Source of the DNA: Bradyrhizobium ottawaense | Lineage (GTDB): Bacteria > Pseudomonadota > Alphaproteobacteria > Rhizobiales > Xanthobacteraceae | DNA: 64,000 nt | Direction of reading: 5' to 3' | NCBI RefSeq assembly: GCF_900099825.1 | Contig: NZ_LT629693.1 | Coordinates: forward strand, 7,265,001 to 7,329,000 | Shown: positions 8,863 through 17,450 of the stretch, one piece after another | Numbering within the stretch: position 1 is the stretch's first letter | Layout of the letters: each line of letters begins with the position of its first letter | Program-made: the position numbers and the translations under genes | The notes under the pieces: generated by a model | What the model saw: only the letters and a program-made list of their open reading frames with translations | The model's database searches: none | Told to the model about the DNA's origin: nothing

Positions 8863-9078
8863 ATGGATGCGCTGACACTATTTGGATTGTTCGCGGTCAC
8901 GGCGATGCTGGTGGCCTACGCGCTGGAGGACCGCAGCCACTGGTTTATCCTCGGCTTTGCGGTTTCGTGCGGGCTTGGCTCGATTTACGGATTTTGGCAG
9001 GGCGCCTGGCCGTTCGGGCTGGTCGAGGCGATCTGGGCCGGTGTCGCGTTGCGGCGCTGGTTCATCAGGCGGCGATGA
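8863..9078 (+). CDS. Small conserved membrane protein
   Basis: A 71-residue protein with two or three hydrophobic segments (MDALTLFGLFAVTAMLVAYA at the start, then WFILGFAVSCGLGSIYGFW) and a basic tail RRWFIRRR. It looks like the short inner-membrane proteins found widely in Bradyrhizobium-type genomes next to ruvX; I recognise no function. The start has a weak GAAAGAG upstream. Its last 14 bases overlap the 3' end of the convergent LysR gene. Confidence 0.75.
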   Translation: MDALTLFGLFAVTAMLVAYALEDRSHWFILGFAVSCGLGSIYGFWQGAWPFGLVEAIWAGVALRRWFIRRR

Positions 9079-9946
9079 CGGCGCCGTTGTTGTCCAGGCA
9101 GGCGACAAAACCCTGCAACGCGCTGTACTGGTGCGCGGCGCGGCGCGTGATGAACAGCGTATCGACCCGCGATTGAACCGGGCTCAGCGTGTGGACGGTG
9201 ACGGTTTCGTTTCGCCCGACCACGGCGCGCGGTAGCATGGTGACGCCCATGTCGGCGGCGACGCAGCCGATCATGCCGTCGAGGGTGCCGAGCTCGAAGC
9301 GCGCCGCCGACGGCCAGCCGAATTCCGTAAACACCTGCTCGAGCCGTTGCCGGTAGGTGCAGCCGGTGCGGAACACCAATGCGGTGGGGCCGGATTCCGG
9401 CGTGCCGGCGCGCAGCGCCTTGAGATTTTGCCAACGCCGCGCCGAAACCAGCACCAGTTCTTCCCGGAACGCGATCTGGGAAGTGAGTTCGGCATGCTCG
9501 ATCGGACCGGCGACGAAGGCGCCGTCGAGGCTGCCGTCGAGCACACCGGCGACGAGGTCTGCGGTCGTCGACGTCCGCAGGCTCAGGCGAACCGCCGGGA
9601 AGCGGCGGTGGAATTCGGCCAGCAGGGCAGGCAGCCGCACGGCCGCCGTCGTCTCCATCGAGCCGATCGAGAGCGGCCCCTTCGGTTCGCCATCGTCGCG
9701 CGCGGCCAGCATCGCTTCGCGCGAGAGTGCGGCCATCCGCTGCGCATAGGGCAGCAAGCGGCGGCCGGCGCCGGTCAAGGTCATGCCGCGGCTGTGCCGC
9801 TCGAACAGAGCGGTGCCGATCTCGGCTTCCAGCGCTTTCACCCGTTGCGTGACGTTGGATTGCACCGTGTTGAGTTCGTTGGCGGCGCGGGTGATGCCAC
9901 CGAGCCGCGCCACGACTGAGAAGGTCAGGAGATCGCTCAGTTCCAT
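9065..9946 (-). CDS. LysR-family transcriptional regulator
   Basis: A 293-residue regulator with an N-terminal winged helix-turn-helix (residues 1-60, with AANELNTVQSNVTQRVKALE) and a C-terminal periplasmic-binding-protein-like effector domain. Such proteins usually control a divergent gene and themselves. The divergent neighbour is a nitronate monooxygenase, with a second homologue behind it, so these are the probable targets (inference). The 103-base gap contains TAGTATTCACTA at 9985-9996. The effector is unknown. The 3' end overlaps the convergent small membrane protein gene. Confidence 0.93.
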   Translation of the reverse strand: MELSDLLTFSVVARLGGITRAANELNTVQSNVTQRVKALEAEIGTALFERHSRGMTLTGAGRRLLPYAQRMAALSREAMLAARDDGEPKGPLSIGSMETTAAVRLPALLAEFHRRFPAVRLSLRTSTTADLVAGVLDGSLDGAFVAGPIEHAELTSQIAFREELVLVSARRWQNLKALRAGTPESGPTALVFRTGCTYRQRLEQVFTEFGWPSAARFELGTLDGMIGCVAADMGVTMLPRAVVGRNETVTVHTLSPVQSRVDTLFITRRAAHQYSALQGFVACLDNNGAVIAA

Positions 9947-10049
9947 GGCGAGTTCCGTTTCATTTTAGAGATGGCAGCATTCGCTAGTATTCACTATTCC
10001 AGAATGTTAGTTCGGTCTACGGTCGGTGTCCAGACGAGGGCGCGAACGC
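9947..10049. promoter_or_regulatory. LysR / nitronate monooxygenase divergent regulatory region
   Basis: The gap between the divergent starts is AT-richer than its surroundings. It holds the short inverted repeat TAGTATTCACTA at 9985-9996 and ATTCACTATTCCAGAAT just beside it. LysR proteins bind T-N11-A type dyads in such places. No precise promoter can be assigned. Confidence 0.5.
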
Positions 10050-11024
10050 ATGCCGATCACCAATGATTTGACGGCACTTCTGGGCATCCGGCATCCGCTG
10101 ATGCTGGCGCCGATGGACACGATTTCCGGCAGCCGGCTGACTCGGGCGGTAGGTGAAGCCGGTGGCTTTGGCATCCTTGGCGGCGGCTATGGGGATCGCG
10201 CCCGGCTCGAAGCGGAGACCGCGAAGCTGAAAGATTTCGCCGGGCCGTTCGGCGTCGGCTTCATCACCTGGAGTCTGGCGAAGAAACCCGAACTTCTCGA
10301 CATCGCGCTCAAGGCCAATCCGCGCGCCATCATGTTATCGTTCGGCGATCCCAAACCGTTTGCGCCGCGCATCAAGTCATCGGGCGCGCTCTTGATCTGC
10401 CAGGTCCAGGACGAGGCAATGGCGCGGCAAGCGCTGGAGGCCGGCGCCGACGTCTTGATTGCGCAGGGAACCGAAGCGGGTGGACACGGCGCCTCGCGGA
10501 CCACCATCGACATCGTGCCCGCGATCGTGGATCTGGCGGCCGGGCGCGTGCCGGTTGTCGCGGCCGGCGGCCTCGCCGACGGGCGCGGGTTGGCTGCGAT
10601 GCTGATGCTGGGGGCGTCCGGCGTGCTGATGGGCACGCGCTTCTATGCCAGCATCGAGGCAGACGGCGCTGACGAAGCGAAGCGGTTGATATGCGCAGCC
10701 AACAGCGGTGAGACTGTACGCGGCGTGGTGTTCGACTGGTCGCGAAAACTGCTGTGGCCGGCACCATTCACCGCGCGCTCGCTGATCAACGCGCATGTGC
10801 GGACCTGGACGGGCCGCGAGATTGAGTTGATGCAGCGGGCGGATCAGGTTGCAGTGGACTATGCTGCGGCGAAAGCCGCTGGCAATTTCGATGTCGCAGC
10901 CGTCTTTGCCGGTGAGTCCGCAGGGCTGATCCACGATATTCCACCGGCGGCTGAAATCGTTGACAGGATCGTCACCGAGGCCGACCAGATCCTGAGCGGA
11001 AAGCGTAATTCGTCGGCGGCGTAA
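10050..11024 (+). CDS. Nitronate monooxygenase family protein (first of two)
   Basis: FMN-dependent NMO-family enzymes oxidise alkyl nitronates and detoxify propionate-3-nitronate. The 324-residue TIM barrel shows the N-terminal LLGIRHPLMLAPMDTISGSR, the EAGGHGA loop with the conserved histidine, and the FMN-phosphate segment AAGGLADGRGLAAMLMLGAS. Some related proteins are enoyl reductases (FabK type) or have unknown substrates, so the activity is a family call. I used MPITND as start; GCGCGAACGC precedes it. It is divergent from a LysR gene and 36 bases before a second NMO gene. Confidence 0.88.
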   Translation: MPITNDLTALLGIRHPLMLAPMDTISGSRLTRAVGEAGGFGILGGGYGDRARLEAETAKLKDFAGPFGVGFITWSLAKKPELLDIALKANPRAIMLSFGDPKPFAPRIKSSGALLICQVQDEAMARQALEAGADVLIAQGTEAGGHGASRTTIDIVPAIVDLAAGRVPVVAAGGLADGRGLAAMLMLGASGVLMGTRFYASIEADGADEAKRLICAANSGETVRGVVFDWSRKLLWPAPFTARSLINAHVRTWTGREIELMQRADQVAVDYAAAKAAGNFDVAAVFAGESAGLIHDIPPAAEIVDRIVTEADQILSGKRNSSAA

Positions 11025-11060
11025 ACCGCATCAACTTCATTCCATCAAGCGAGCAGAACC

Positions 11061-12137
11061 ATGTGGCCAGATCGCCGGATTATCGACCTCTTCAAGACCG
11101 AGTTTCCGATCCTGTTGGCGCCGATGGCCGGTATCATGGACCATGAGTTGGCTATCGCGGTGGCGCAAGGCGGGGGATTGGCTTCGCTTCCGTGTGCAAT
11201 GATCACGGCCGAGAAGGCGCGCGAACAGTTGAGCATTCTGCGCCAGCGTGTCTCGGCGCCGGTCAACCTGAACTTCTTCTGCCACACGCCTGTTGACGCC
11301 GATCCCGCGCGCGAAGCCGGATGGAAGCGGCGGCTCGCGTCTTATTATGCTGAACTGGGCCTCGATCCCGCAGCACCCATCAATGCCGCCAACCGCGCGC
11401 CATTCGACGAGGCGATGTGCGCACTGGTGGAGGAGTTGAAGCCGGAGGTCGTCAGTTTCCATTTCGGTCTGCCTGATGCTGCCATGGTGAAGCGCGTCAA
11501 GGCGGCCGGCGCTCTCGTAGTGGCGTCGGCGACCATCGTGAAGGAAGCGATCTGGCTGGAAGCGCATGGCGCCGACGTCATCATTGCGCAGGGCGCCGAA
11601 GCCGGCGGTCATCGCGGCATGTTCCTGACCGAAAACATCCACGAGCAGCCCGGGACGTTCGCACTGGTGCCGCAGGTGGTCGACGCCGTGAAGGTGCCTG
11701 TCATCGCTGCCGGCGGCATCGCCGACGGGCGCGGCATCGCGGCGGCGTTTGCGCTCGGTGCATCCGGCGTGCAGATCGGCAGCGCCTATCTCCGCTGCCC
11801 GGAATCCAAAGTGAGTGCGCCGGCGCGCGCGCTGTTTGCGCAGTCGGGCGACGATTCCACTGTTATCACCAACGTGATGACCGGGCGGCCCGCGCGCGGC
11901 GTCGCCAACCGCGTCATGCGCGAAGTCGGCCCGATCTCGGCGGATGCGCCGGCGTTTCCGCACGCAGCGACCGCGCTCGGACCGCTCAAGGCCGCCGCGG
12001 AAAAGCTCGGCAAGGTCGATTTCACCAATGTCTGGGCGGGCCAGGCGATCGGGATGGGCACCGACATGCCGGCGGCCGAACTCACGCGTTCGCTGGCGAA
12101 GAGCGCGCTGGCGCGGCTGAGCGCGCTCGGCGGCTAG
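11061..12137 (+). CDS. Nitronate monooxygenase family protein (second of two)
   Basis: A 358-residue NMO-family flavoenzyme with FPILLAPMAGIMDHELAIAV at the N-terminus, NFFCHTP, the EAGGHRG catalytic loop, IAAGGIADGRGIAAAFALGA for FMN phosphate and NVMTGRPARG. These features are typical of class I NMO. It is only distantly similar to the preceding gene, so this is not a recent duplication. The two probably form a unit under the divergent LysR. The last 35 bases, coding the end LARLSALGG, recur twice downstream (near 18212 and 20382) and mark the edge of the accessory mosaic. Confidence 0.92.
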   Translation: MWPDRRIIDLFKTEFPILLAPMAGIMDHELAIAVAQGGGLASLPCAMITAEKAREQLSILRQRVSAPVNLNFFCHTPVDADPAREAGWKRRLASYYAELGLDPAAPINAANRAPFDEAMCALVEELKPEVVSFHFGLPDAAMVKRVKAAGALVVASATIVKEAIWLEAHGADVIIAQGAEAGGHRGMFLTENIHEQPGTFALVPQVVDAVKVPVIAAGGIADGRGIAAAFALGASGVQIGSAYLRCPESKVSAPARALFAQSGDDSTVITNVMTGRPARGVANRVMREVGPISADAPAFPHAATALGPLKAAAEKLGKVDFTNVWAGQAIGMGTDMPAAELTRSLAKSALARLSALGG

Positions 12138-12191
12138 GGCGTGAATTCATAAGCGCATGGCAGGTCCGGGATGGGCCGGGTTGCGGACGTG
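12103..12191 (+). repeat. NMO 3'-end repeat, copy A
   Basis: These 89 bases, the last 35 of the NMO gene plus 54 beyond the stop, recur at 18212-18300 with five differences. The first 33 bases recur at 20382-20414 with a few more changes. This copy is the one inside an intact gene. It marks the left edge of the 12.1-20.4 kb accessory segment. Confidence 0.85.
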
Positions 12192-12267
12192 ACAGCGGAC
12201 GCGTTGGTTCACGCTGGATCGTCGATTGTAGTGACGCGATTGAAATTCGCGAGCAGGAGAAACCCCA

Positions 12268-12735
12268 ATGCGTTCATATCTGATCTTTGCAGCATGGTCT
12301 CTCCTGGCAGGCGCAGGCATCCCATTGATCGGGGTGTTAAATAGCGGTGTTGCTCGCAGCGTCGGTAACCCGTACGCGGCAACGGCAATCATGTTCGCTA
12401 TTGCAGCGTTAGTTGCCCTTGGACTCGCTCTCCCGGTCTACGGTCATCCGACGATTGCGCAATTGGGATCAGCACCTCCAATAAGTTATGGCGCGGGCTT
12501 GCTCATCGGGTTTTATGGATTGTCCGCCACAATCATTATCCCGCGTCTTGGCGCGGCCAGTTTCATCGCATTCATTTTGGTTGCGCAGCTTCTAACCTCT
12601 GCCGCGGTTGACCAGTTCGGTCTGTTCGGCATGGCAAGAAGACCAACCGATATCACCAAGATGGTCGGTTTGATCGTGATCGTGGCTGGCATCACGGTCA
12701 TGGAAATCGGAAATTTGATAAAGGCGCGTCCCTAG
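12268..12735 (+). CDS. DMT-superfamily transporter, YdcZ/DUF606 type
   Basis: A 155-residue protein with five hydrophobic segments, starting MRSYLIFAAWSLLAGAGIPL. It fits the short five-helix DUF606 (YdcZ) branch of the drug/metabolite transporter superfamily, whose members act as dimers with unknown substrates. AGGAG lies 9 bases before the ATG. Its TAG stop (12733-12735) forms part of the CTAG target-site duplication of the following IS701-type element, yet the frame is intact. Composition is less GC-rich than the core genes, in line with an accessory origin. Confidence 0.8.
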   Translation: MRSYLIFAAWSLLAGAGIPLIGVLNSGVARSVGNPYAATAIMFAIAALVALGLALPVYGHPTIAQLGSAPPISYGAGLLIGFYGLSATIIIPRLGAASFIAFILVAQLLTSAAVDQFGLFGMARRPTDITKMVGLIVIVAGITVMEIGNLIKARP

Positions 12736-14189
12736 CACTACTTTGGCAGATTATTGCAATTGATCGGCGAAACTGGATTCCCGAATCAGATTTTCAATGA
12801 TTCATGGGTGGTCGGCTTTTGGAGGGCCGACCATGGTGAACACGACACCGAAGTGGGAAGACGAGCTTGGACGCTGGCTCAAGCCATTCCTGGATCGCTT
12901 GGGTCACAAGGCCCGGCGACGGATGTGTCCGCTTTATATCTCGGGACTGATTGGACCAGGCGATCGCAAGAGCGTCCAGCCGATGGCGGCGCGGCTGGCA
13001 CCGGGCGACTATGACCAGTTGCATCATTTCATCGCTGATGGTGTCTGGGATGCGGCGCCATTGGAGTCGGAATTGCTGGTTCAGGCCGATCGCCTCGTTG
13101 GCGGCAGTGATGCGGTGCTGGTCATTGACGACACCGCGATGCCGAAGAAGGGCGATCGTTCGGTTGGTGTGGCTCCTCAATATGCCTCATCTCTCGGCAA
13201 GACGGCCAATTGCCAAACGTTGGTGTCGCTGACGCTTGCGCGGGGTGAAGTGCCGGTCATGGTGGCGTTACGTCTCTTCGTTCCCGAGAGTTGGACGAGC
13301 AATCCGGTGCGTTTGAAGCGTGCGGGCGTTCCAGTCGAGCACCGCGCAGCGCGGACCAAGCCAGAGATCTCCTTGGCGGAGATTGACCGCGTCATCGCCT
13401 CCGGTGTGCGCTTTGGCTGTGTGCTGGCGGATGCCGGTTACGGCCTCAGCGCGCCGTTCCGTCAGGGGCTCACGACACGCGGCCTGGTTTGGGCCGTCGG
13501 TATCCCTCGTCACCAGAAGGTTTATCCGGTGGAGGTTAAATTGATCTGGCCGGTCGCCGGTCGAGGTCGTCCCCGCAAGCGGCACATTCCCGATGTATTG
13601 TCGACGGCGGCCGAAGACATGCTGGCCAATGCCAAGTGGCAAAATGTGAGTTGGCGAAACGGGACCAAGGGCCGGCTGGAAGCTCGCTTCGCCGCGGTTC
13701 GCGTGCGGACCGCCGATGGACCTCCGCAGCGGATCAAGGACATGGGCCAGCAGCATCTTCCGGGGGACGAAGCCTGGCTTATCGGCGAACACAGGACGTC
13801 GGGAGAGAAGAAATATTATCTCGCCAATCTGCCGGCCAAGACGAAGCTGCGCACGTTAGCTGCCACGATCAAAGCACGATGGATTTGCGAACAGGCCCAC
13901 CAGCAGTTGAAGAGGAGCTCGGGCTTGATCACTTCGAGGGACGATCCTGGCAGGGCCTTCATCGTCATGCGCTCATGACCATGATCGCTTACGCATTCCT
14001 CCAGCATCGCCGTCTCGCACAAGCGGGGCGGAAAAAAAAGAATCAACGGTCCACCGCCTCAGCCGAGCCTGCCGGCCGTACGCCAAGCCATCGTCGATCT
14101 CATCGTTCAACCACGACCTCTGCGATGCCCGTACTGTAGAAGACAAATCGGCGGAAAGCAGCAGCGTGAATAAATCTGCCAAAGTAGTG
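12736..14189 (+). mobile_element. IS701-family insertion sequence (1454 bp) with CTAG target duplication
   Basis: The element has terminal inverted repeats CACTACTTTGGCAGATT (12736-12752) and the perfect mirror AATCTGCCAAAGTAGTG (14173-14189). It is flanked on both sides by CTAG (12732-12735 and 14190-14193). A 4-bp duplication of the YTAR type is characteristic of IS701. It carries one transposase gene, which has a frameshift. The clean ends and duplications indicate a fairly recent insertion. Another insertion sequence begins only about 20 bases beyond its right end. Confidence 0.93.
12833..14139 (+). pseudogene. IS701-family DDE transposase, frameshifted
   Basis: The reading frame opens with MVNTTPKWEDELGRWLKPFL after GGAGGG. 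It shows the DDE residues in VIDDTAMPKKG, LADAGYG and the CEQAHQQLK helix. Around 13911-13915 one base seems lost: AAGAGGAGCTC stands where AAGGAGGAGCTC would keep the frame. The original frame then ends at 13978, while the shifted frame continues with ELGLDHFEGRSWQGLHRHAL and MTMIAYAFLQHRRLAQ to the stop at 14137-14139. The catalytic glutamate lies right at the break, so the protein as written is probably inactive unless frameshifting occurs. Confidence 0.88.
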
Positions 14190-14209
14190 CTAGGCCGTGA
14201 ACCCATCTG

Positions 14210-15562
14210 TGGACGCCCCGCGAGATGCAAGCGGTTTTTGAAGAATATCGCCACGTAGTCGGATGCTGCCATCTGTCCGGCCTCTGATGCAGCGATGGAG
14301 CTGCGGGCCCGTATGGGAGTTCGCGGACCGGAACCAAATCATAAATGCGTGCTCCAGGCACGATGGGTTCATCTGGTTCTTCCGACCCCGTCTCGCCGAC
14401 AGTTGCGCCATACCCTCCTTCGACCGACTACATCTGCGACGACCTCAGGTCTGCCAGGCTCACGCCTTGGCTGCGACCGGAGCTTTGTAGTTTTCCTGCT
14501 TTACGAGTAGCGCCCAGATGATCCGCGCCATCTTGTTGGCGAGCGCGACGGTTACCAGCATGCGCGGCTTGCGAGCCAGCATCTGCTCGAGCCGCGAGCC
14601 CTTTGGTGCGCCGCGCTTGCTCGCCTGACGCACGACGGCGCTGCTGCCGATGATGAGGAGACGCCTGAGCGTGCGTTCGCCCATTTTGGATGTCACGCCG
14701 AGCTTTTGCTTGCCACCTGTGGATTTTTGAAGCGGCGTGAGACCGAGCCAAGCGGCGAAGTCGCGGCCCTTGGCAAAGATCTCGGCTGACGGCGCCAGGG
14801 CAGCGATCGCGGTGGCAGAGATCGGGCCGACGCCTGGAACGGTCATCAGCCTGCGCGATACTTCATCCTCGCGAGCACGGCGCGCGATCTCCTTGTCGAG
14901 GTCCGCTATCTTTCCCTCGAGACCGGCGAGCAGGTCCAACATCAATCGGAACATGGCGCGGGCCGCCTTGGGAAGCGAGCTGGCCATCTCATCTTCCTCG
15001 ATCAGGTCGGCAAGCATCGCCACATGCGACGGCCCCTTGGGTGCGATCCAACCATATTCAGTGAGGTGTCCCCGGATCGCGTTGATGAGCTGGGTTCGCT
15101 GCCGCACCAACAGGTCACGGGTCCGGAACACCAGACCCGCCGCCTGTTGCTGTTCGCTCTTCACGGCCACGAACCGCATGCTCGGCCGCTGCGCTGCTTC
15201 GCATATCGCTTCGGCATCGATCGCGTCGTTTTTTTGCCGCTTCACAAATGGTTTTACATAGGCGGGCGGGATCAGCCGGACTTCATGGCCAAGCTGGGTG
15301 AGCTGACGGGCCCAGTGATGGGCTCCGCCACATGCCTCCAGCGCTACCGTGCAACTCGGCTGGGCTGCGAAGAAATCCAGCAGTTTTCCTCGGCTGATCC
15401 TCTTGCTGAATACTGCTCGACCCCGCTCATCCGCTCCGTGAGCGTGGAAAACATGCTTCGCGATATCGAGACCGACTGTGATAATCTCTGACACGGACGC
15501 CTCCCTTAAGTGGTGCTCAACACCTCCACTTTGGCACATTGATGCCGTCGGCGGGGCGTCCA
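14210..15562 (-). mobile_element. IS110 family element, IS1111-like
   Basis: A DEDD transposase gene is bracketed by a perfect 12-bp inverted repeat: TGGACGCCCCGC at 14210-14221 and GCGGGGCGTCCA at 15551-15562. Short subterminal repeats of this size mark the IS1111 branch of IS110. The true ends probably lie a few bases outside them. About 240 bases on the left inside the element carry no gene. No target duplication is expected for this family. It adjoins the IS701 copy, with about 20 bases between. Confidence 0.75.
14460..15494 (-). CDS. IS110-family DEDD transposase
   Basis: The 344-residue product starts with GTG after TAAGGGAGGCGTCC and reads SEIITVGLDIAKHVFHAHGA. The N-terminal RuvC-like DEDD domain shows the first acidic residue in GLDIAK, the glutamate in ALEACGGAHHW and KNDAIDAEAICEAA with the last aspartates. 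The C-terminal half has MTVPGVGPISATAIAALA and FAAWLGLTPLQKSTGGKQKL, the transposase_20 domain with its serine. The gene looks intact. Such enzymes move DNA by a site-specific mechanism guided, in the family as now understood, by a structured non-coding RNA from the element's end. Confidence 0.93.
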   Translation of the reverse strand: MSEIITVGLDIAKHVFHAHGADERGRAVFSKRISRGKLLDFFAAQPSCTVALEACGGAHHWARQLTQLGHEVRLIPPAYVKPFVKRQKNDAIDAEAICEAAQRPSMRFVAVKSEQQQAAGLVFRTRDLLVRQRTQLINAIRGHLTEYGWIAPKGPSHVAMLADLIEEDEMASSLPKAARAMFRLMLDLLAGLEGKIADLDKEIARRAREDEVSRRLMTVPGVGPISATAIAALAPSAEIFAKGRDFAAWLGLTPLQKSTGGKQKLGVTSKMGERTLRRLLIIGSSAVVRQASKRGAPKGSRLEQMLARKPRMLVTVALANKMARIIWALLVKQENYKAPVAAKA

Positions 15563-15660
15563 CCCCATCATAAATCTGCCGGTCGGTCGGCTTGCTAGAG
15601 TCCGCTATGCCCCGATAGCGACCAAATTCCGCAGCACAGCGAAATGACGCGAAGGGGCCA

Positions 15661-15694
15661 AACTTAGAAGTCGCCCCGACGCGACTTCTAAGTT
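15661..15694. repeat. Perfect 13-bp inverted repeat at the end of the eamA-like gene
   Basis: AACTTAGAAGTCG at 15661-15673 and CGACTTCTAAGTT at 15682-15694 form a perfect stem with an 8-base loop. The right arm touches the stop codon of the minus-strand transporter gene, so it may terminate or stabilise that mRNA, though no T-run follows. The stretch to its left, AGTCCGCTATGCCCCGATAG near 15599, belongs to a dispersed element with cousins near 17330 and 18353. Confidence 0.65.
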
Positions 15695-16554
15695 CAAATT
15701 GGTCGAGCGCTCGGTCTTACCTGTGTAATGGCGACGCCGGAGATCGCGAGCAGCCCACCGACAATCAACTTTGGGGTCATGCGGTCGCCAAGGAACAACA
15801 CGCTCGAAATCAAGGCGAATACCGGAAGCAGGAGACCGAAGGGGGCGACGCGGCCCATGGAGCAACGGGCGATCAGCCAGAACCAAAGGCCAAACCCGAT
15901 GATTCCTCCGATGAAAATTGTGTAGGCGAGTGCCAGCCAACCACGTTCATCCGCCGTGACAAGGCTCGCCAGTTGTCCATATTCAAGGAGCAACGACATC
16001 AACATGACCTGCGGCACCGTGAGCAGCGACGACCACCCCATCAACATCAAAGGATCAAAAGGGCCGTAGCGTTTCGTCAAGACGTTGGATACCGCGAATG
16101 CGAAGGCTGCCCCGACGACAAGCAGCAGCGGAAGCGCGTTTGCCGACAGGCCAGGCTCCGCTGCCAACACCACCACGCCGACGAATGCAAGCACCACTCC
16201 AGCGGACGTGGTGAGAGACGGCCTCTCCGCGAGCAGCGGCCACGCTAACAAGACGGTGAAGGGCGTGGCGAGTTGATATGCGACGGCCGACATGCTTCCC
16301 GAGCCGAGCCCAAGGCCAACATAGAAGAGCCCGAAGTTCAGTCCACCAAGGAAAAGCGAAATAGCTGCGATAGGGCCGAACTGCTGGCGCGTGGGCTTTT
16401 TGACGAACGGAACAAGCAGCAGCGCGATGGCCAGGAAGCGAAGTGCGAGGAAGAAGAGAGGCGGAAACTCCGTAACGCCCACTTTGATGGCCACGAACTG
16501 ATAACCCCAGAGCAAGGGGACGGCCACCGCGCAGACGATCTGGATCGCAGACAT
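15694..16554 (-). CDS. EamA/DMT-family transporter
   Basis: A 286-residue protein with ten hydrophobic segments in two EamA repeats, starting MSAIQIVCAVAVPLLWGYQF. Conserved points include AIKVGVTEFPPLFFLALRF in the first half and LGDRMTPKLIVGGLLAISGV in the second. Family members export amino acids, metabolites or drugs; the substrate is unknown. GAAAGGAAAG precedes the ATG. It lies 71 bases downstream of a tetR gene on the same strand, and a GACCAAACGGTC operator-like site sits 17 bases before its start, so it is likely repressed by that TetR. Confidence 0.88.
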   Translation of the reverse strand: MSAIQIVCAVAVPLLWGYQFVAIKVGVTEFPPLFFLALRFLAIALLLVPFVKKPTRQQFGPIAAISLFLGGLNFGLFYVGLGLGSGSMSAVAYQLATPFTVLLAWPLLAERPSLTTSAGVVLAFVGVVVLAAEPGLSANALPLLLVVGAAFAFAVSNVLTKRYGPFDPLMLMGWSSLLTVPQVMLMSLLLEYGQLASLVTADERGWLALAYTIFIGGIIGFGLWFWLIARCSMGRVAPFGLLLPVFALISSVLFLGDRMTPKLIVGGLLAISGVAITQVRPSARPI

Positions 16555-16571
16555 GGCATCTTTCCTTTCAA

Positions 16572-16583
16572 GACCGTTTGGTC
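16572..16583. promoter_or_regulatory. Putative TetR operator before the eamA-like gene
   Basis: GACCGTTTGGTC on the plus strand (GACCAAACGGTC on the minus) differs in one base from the site upstream of tetR (GACCATTTGGTC read on the minus strand). In both, an ATA-containing AT-rich stretch follows. Its place just before the transporter start suggests a second promoter controlled by the same repressor. Confidence 0.6.
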
Positions 16584-16625
16584 CAGATATAGGCGCGCGA
16601 ACAGCGGAGGCGTCCATGGGTTTGT

Positions 16626-17240
16626 CTACCGAATGAAGCGGTCGAGAAGAGCGTCAACGGTGGCTTGCGACGTGATCCGTGTCGGTGCCGTTTTACCGAC
16701 CACTCGCAGCCCCTCGACGAAGCAGACGAGAATTCGAGCGGCACTTGAAGGCTCGACGCCATCGGCCAACTTGCCCGCCGCCTTCGCACGGGAAAGTGCA
16801 TCAGCCACCCTGGCCTCCATGGCTTTGAAAAAGCTCCCGATGCGACGATCAACTTCAGCATCATGGCCAGCCAGTTCCATGGCTGTGGCCACCAGCAGGC
16901 ATCCGCGCCGACCATTAGCACCGCTCGTTCGGTCAACGTAGCCGGCAAGGTAGGCCCGCAGGCCGTCAACCGGCTCTCTGCGGGGGTCGAGTTCTGTATC
17001 CATCCGTGTCAGGGCATTGGCAACGTAGCGATCAAGCGCACGCAAGAAGAGCGAGTGCTTGTCACCGAAAGCGGCGTAAAGGCTGCCACGCGAGAGCTTC
17101 GTCGCACGAAGAAGGTCCGGTAGCGCCGTGGCGTGATAGCCACGCGACCAGAACACACCCATCGCGCGTTCGACAGCGGCTTCCGTGTCGAAACTTCGGG
17201 GACGGCCACGGGACAACTGCGCCGGGATTTGATGGCTCAT
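16626..17240 (-). CDS. TetR-family transcriptional regulator
   Basis: A 204-residue regulator with the N-terminal TetR helix-turn-helix (GRPRSFDTEAAVERAMGVFW, then LPDLLRATKLSRGSLYAAFG with KHSLFLRALDRY) and a C-terminal ligand domain of the YcdC/TetR_C type, including RRGCLLVATAMELA. Cys in GCLL is common in this subfamily. I used MSHQIPAQLS as start. The divergent-looking dyad GACCAAATGGTC lies 12 bases upstream. It probably represses itself and the downstream EamA transporter in response to an unknown exported compound. Confidence 0.9.
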   Translation of the reverse strand: MSHQIPAQLSRGRPRSFDTEAAVERAMGVFWSRGYHATALPDLLRATKLSRGSLYAAFGDKHSLFLRALDRYVANALTRMDTELDPRREPVDGLRAYLAGYVDRTSGANGRRGCLLVATAMELAGHDAEVDRRIGSFFKAMEARVADALSRAKAAGKLADGVEPSSAARILVCFVEGLRVVGKTAPTRITSQATVDALLDRFIR

Positions 17241-17252
17241 TCCTGGTATATA

Positions 17253-17264
17253 GACCAAATGGTC
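17253..17264. promoter_or_regulatory. Putative TetR autoregulatory operator
   Basis: GACCAAATGGTC has 5-base inverted arms (GACCA/TGGTC) around AA, next to TATATA, 12 bases upstream of the tetR ATG. A near copy precedes the eamA-like gene. Repressor binding here would block the tetR promoter. Confidence 0.65.
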
Positions 17265-17450
17265 GCGAATTCCAAGTGGCCGCCTCGGGTCATTCGCGAC
17301 TGGGTCGAACCAGTTGCAAGTCCGGCCATGTCCGCTATGCCGCCGAAAGCAGAAGTGGATTCAGAGCATTAGCGGCCCCTCAAAGCGCCAATGCAGCTTG
17401 AGGGTATTGCCGCGGACGTGATTCAAGCTCCGAAACTGGAGCCTCGAATC

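Noticed and set aside
12141..12160. GCGTGAATTCATAA in the NMO repeat as the start of a KRREFI-type binding-protein gene
   Set aside because: The same 14 bases occur in the binding-protein gene at 23011, but the following sequence differs, so this is probably chance or a short shared scrap.
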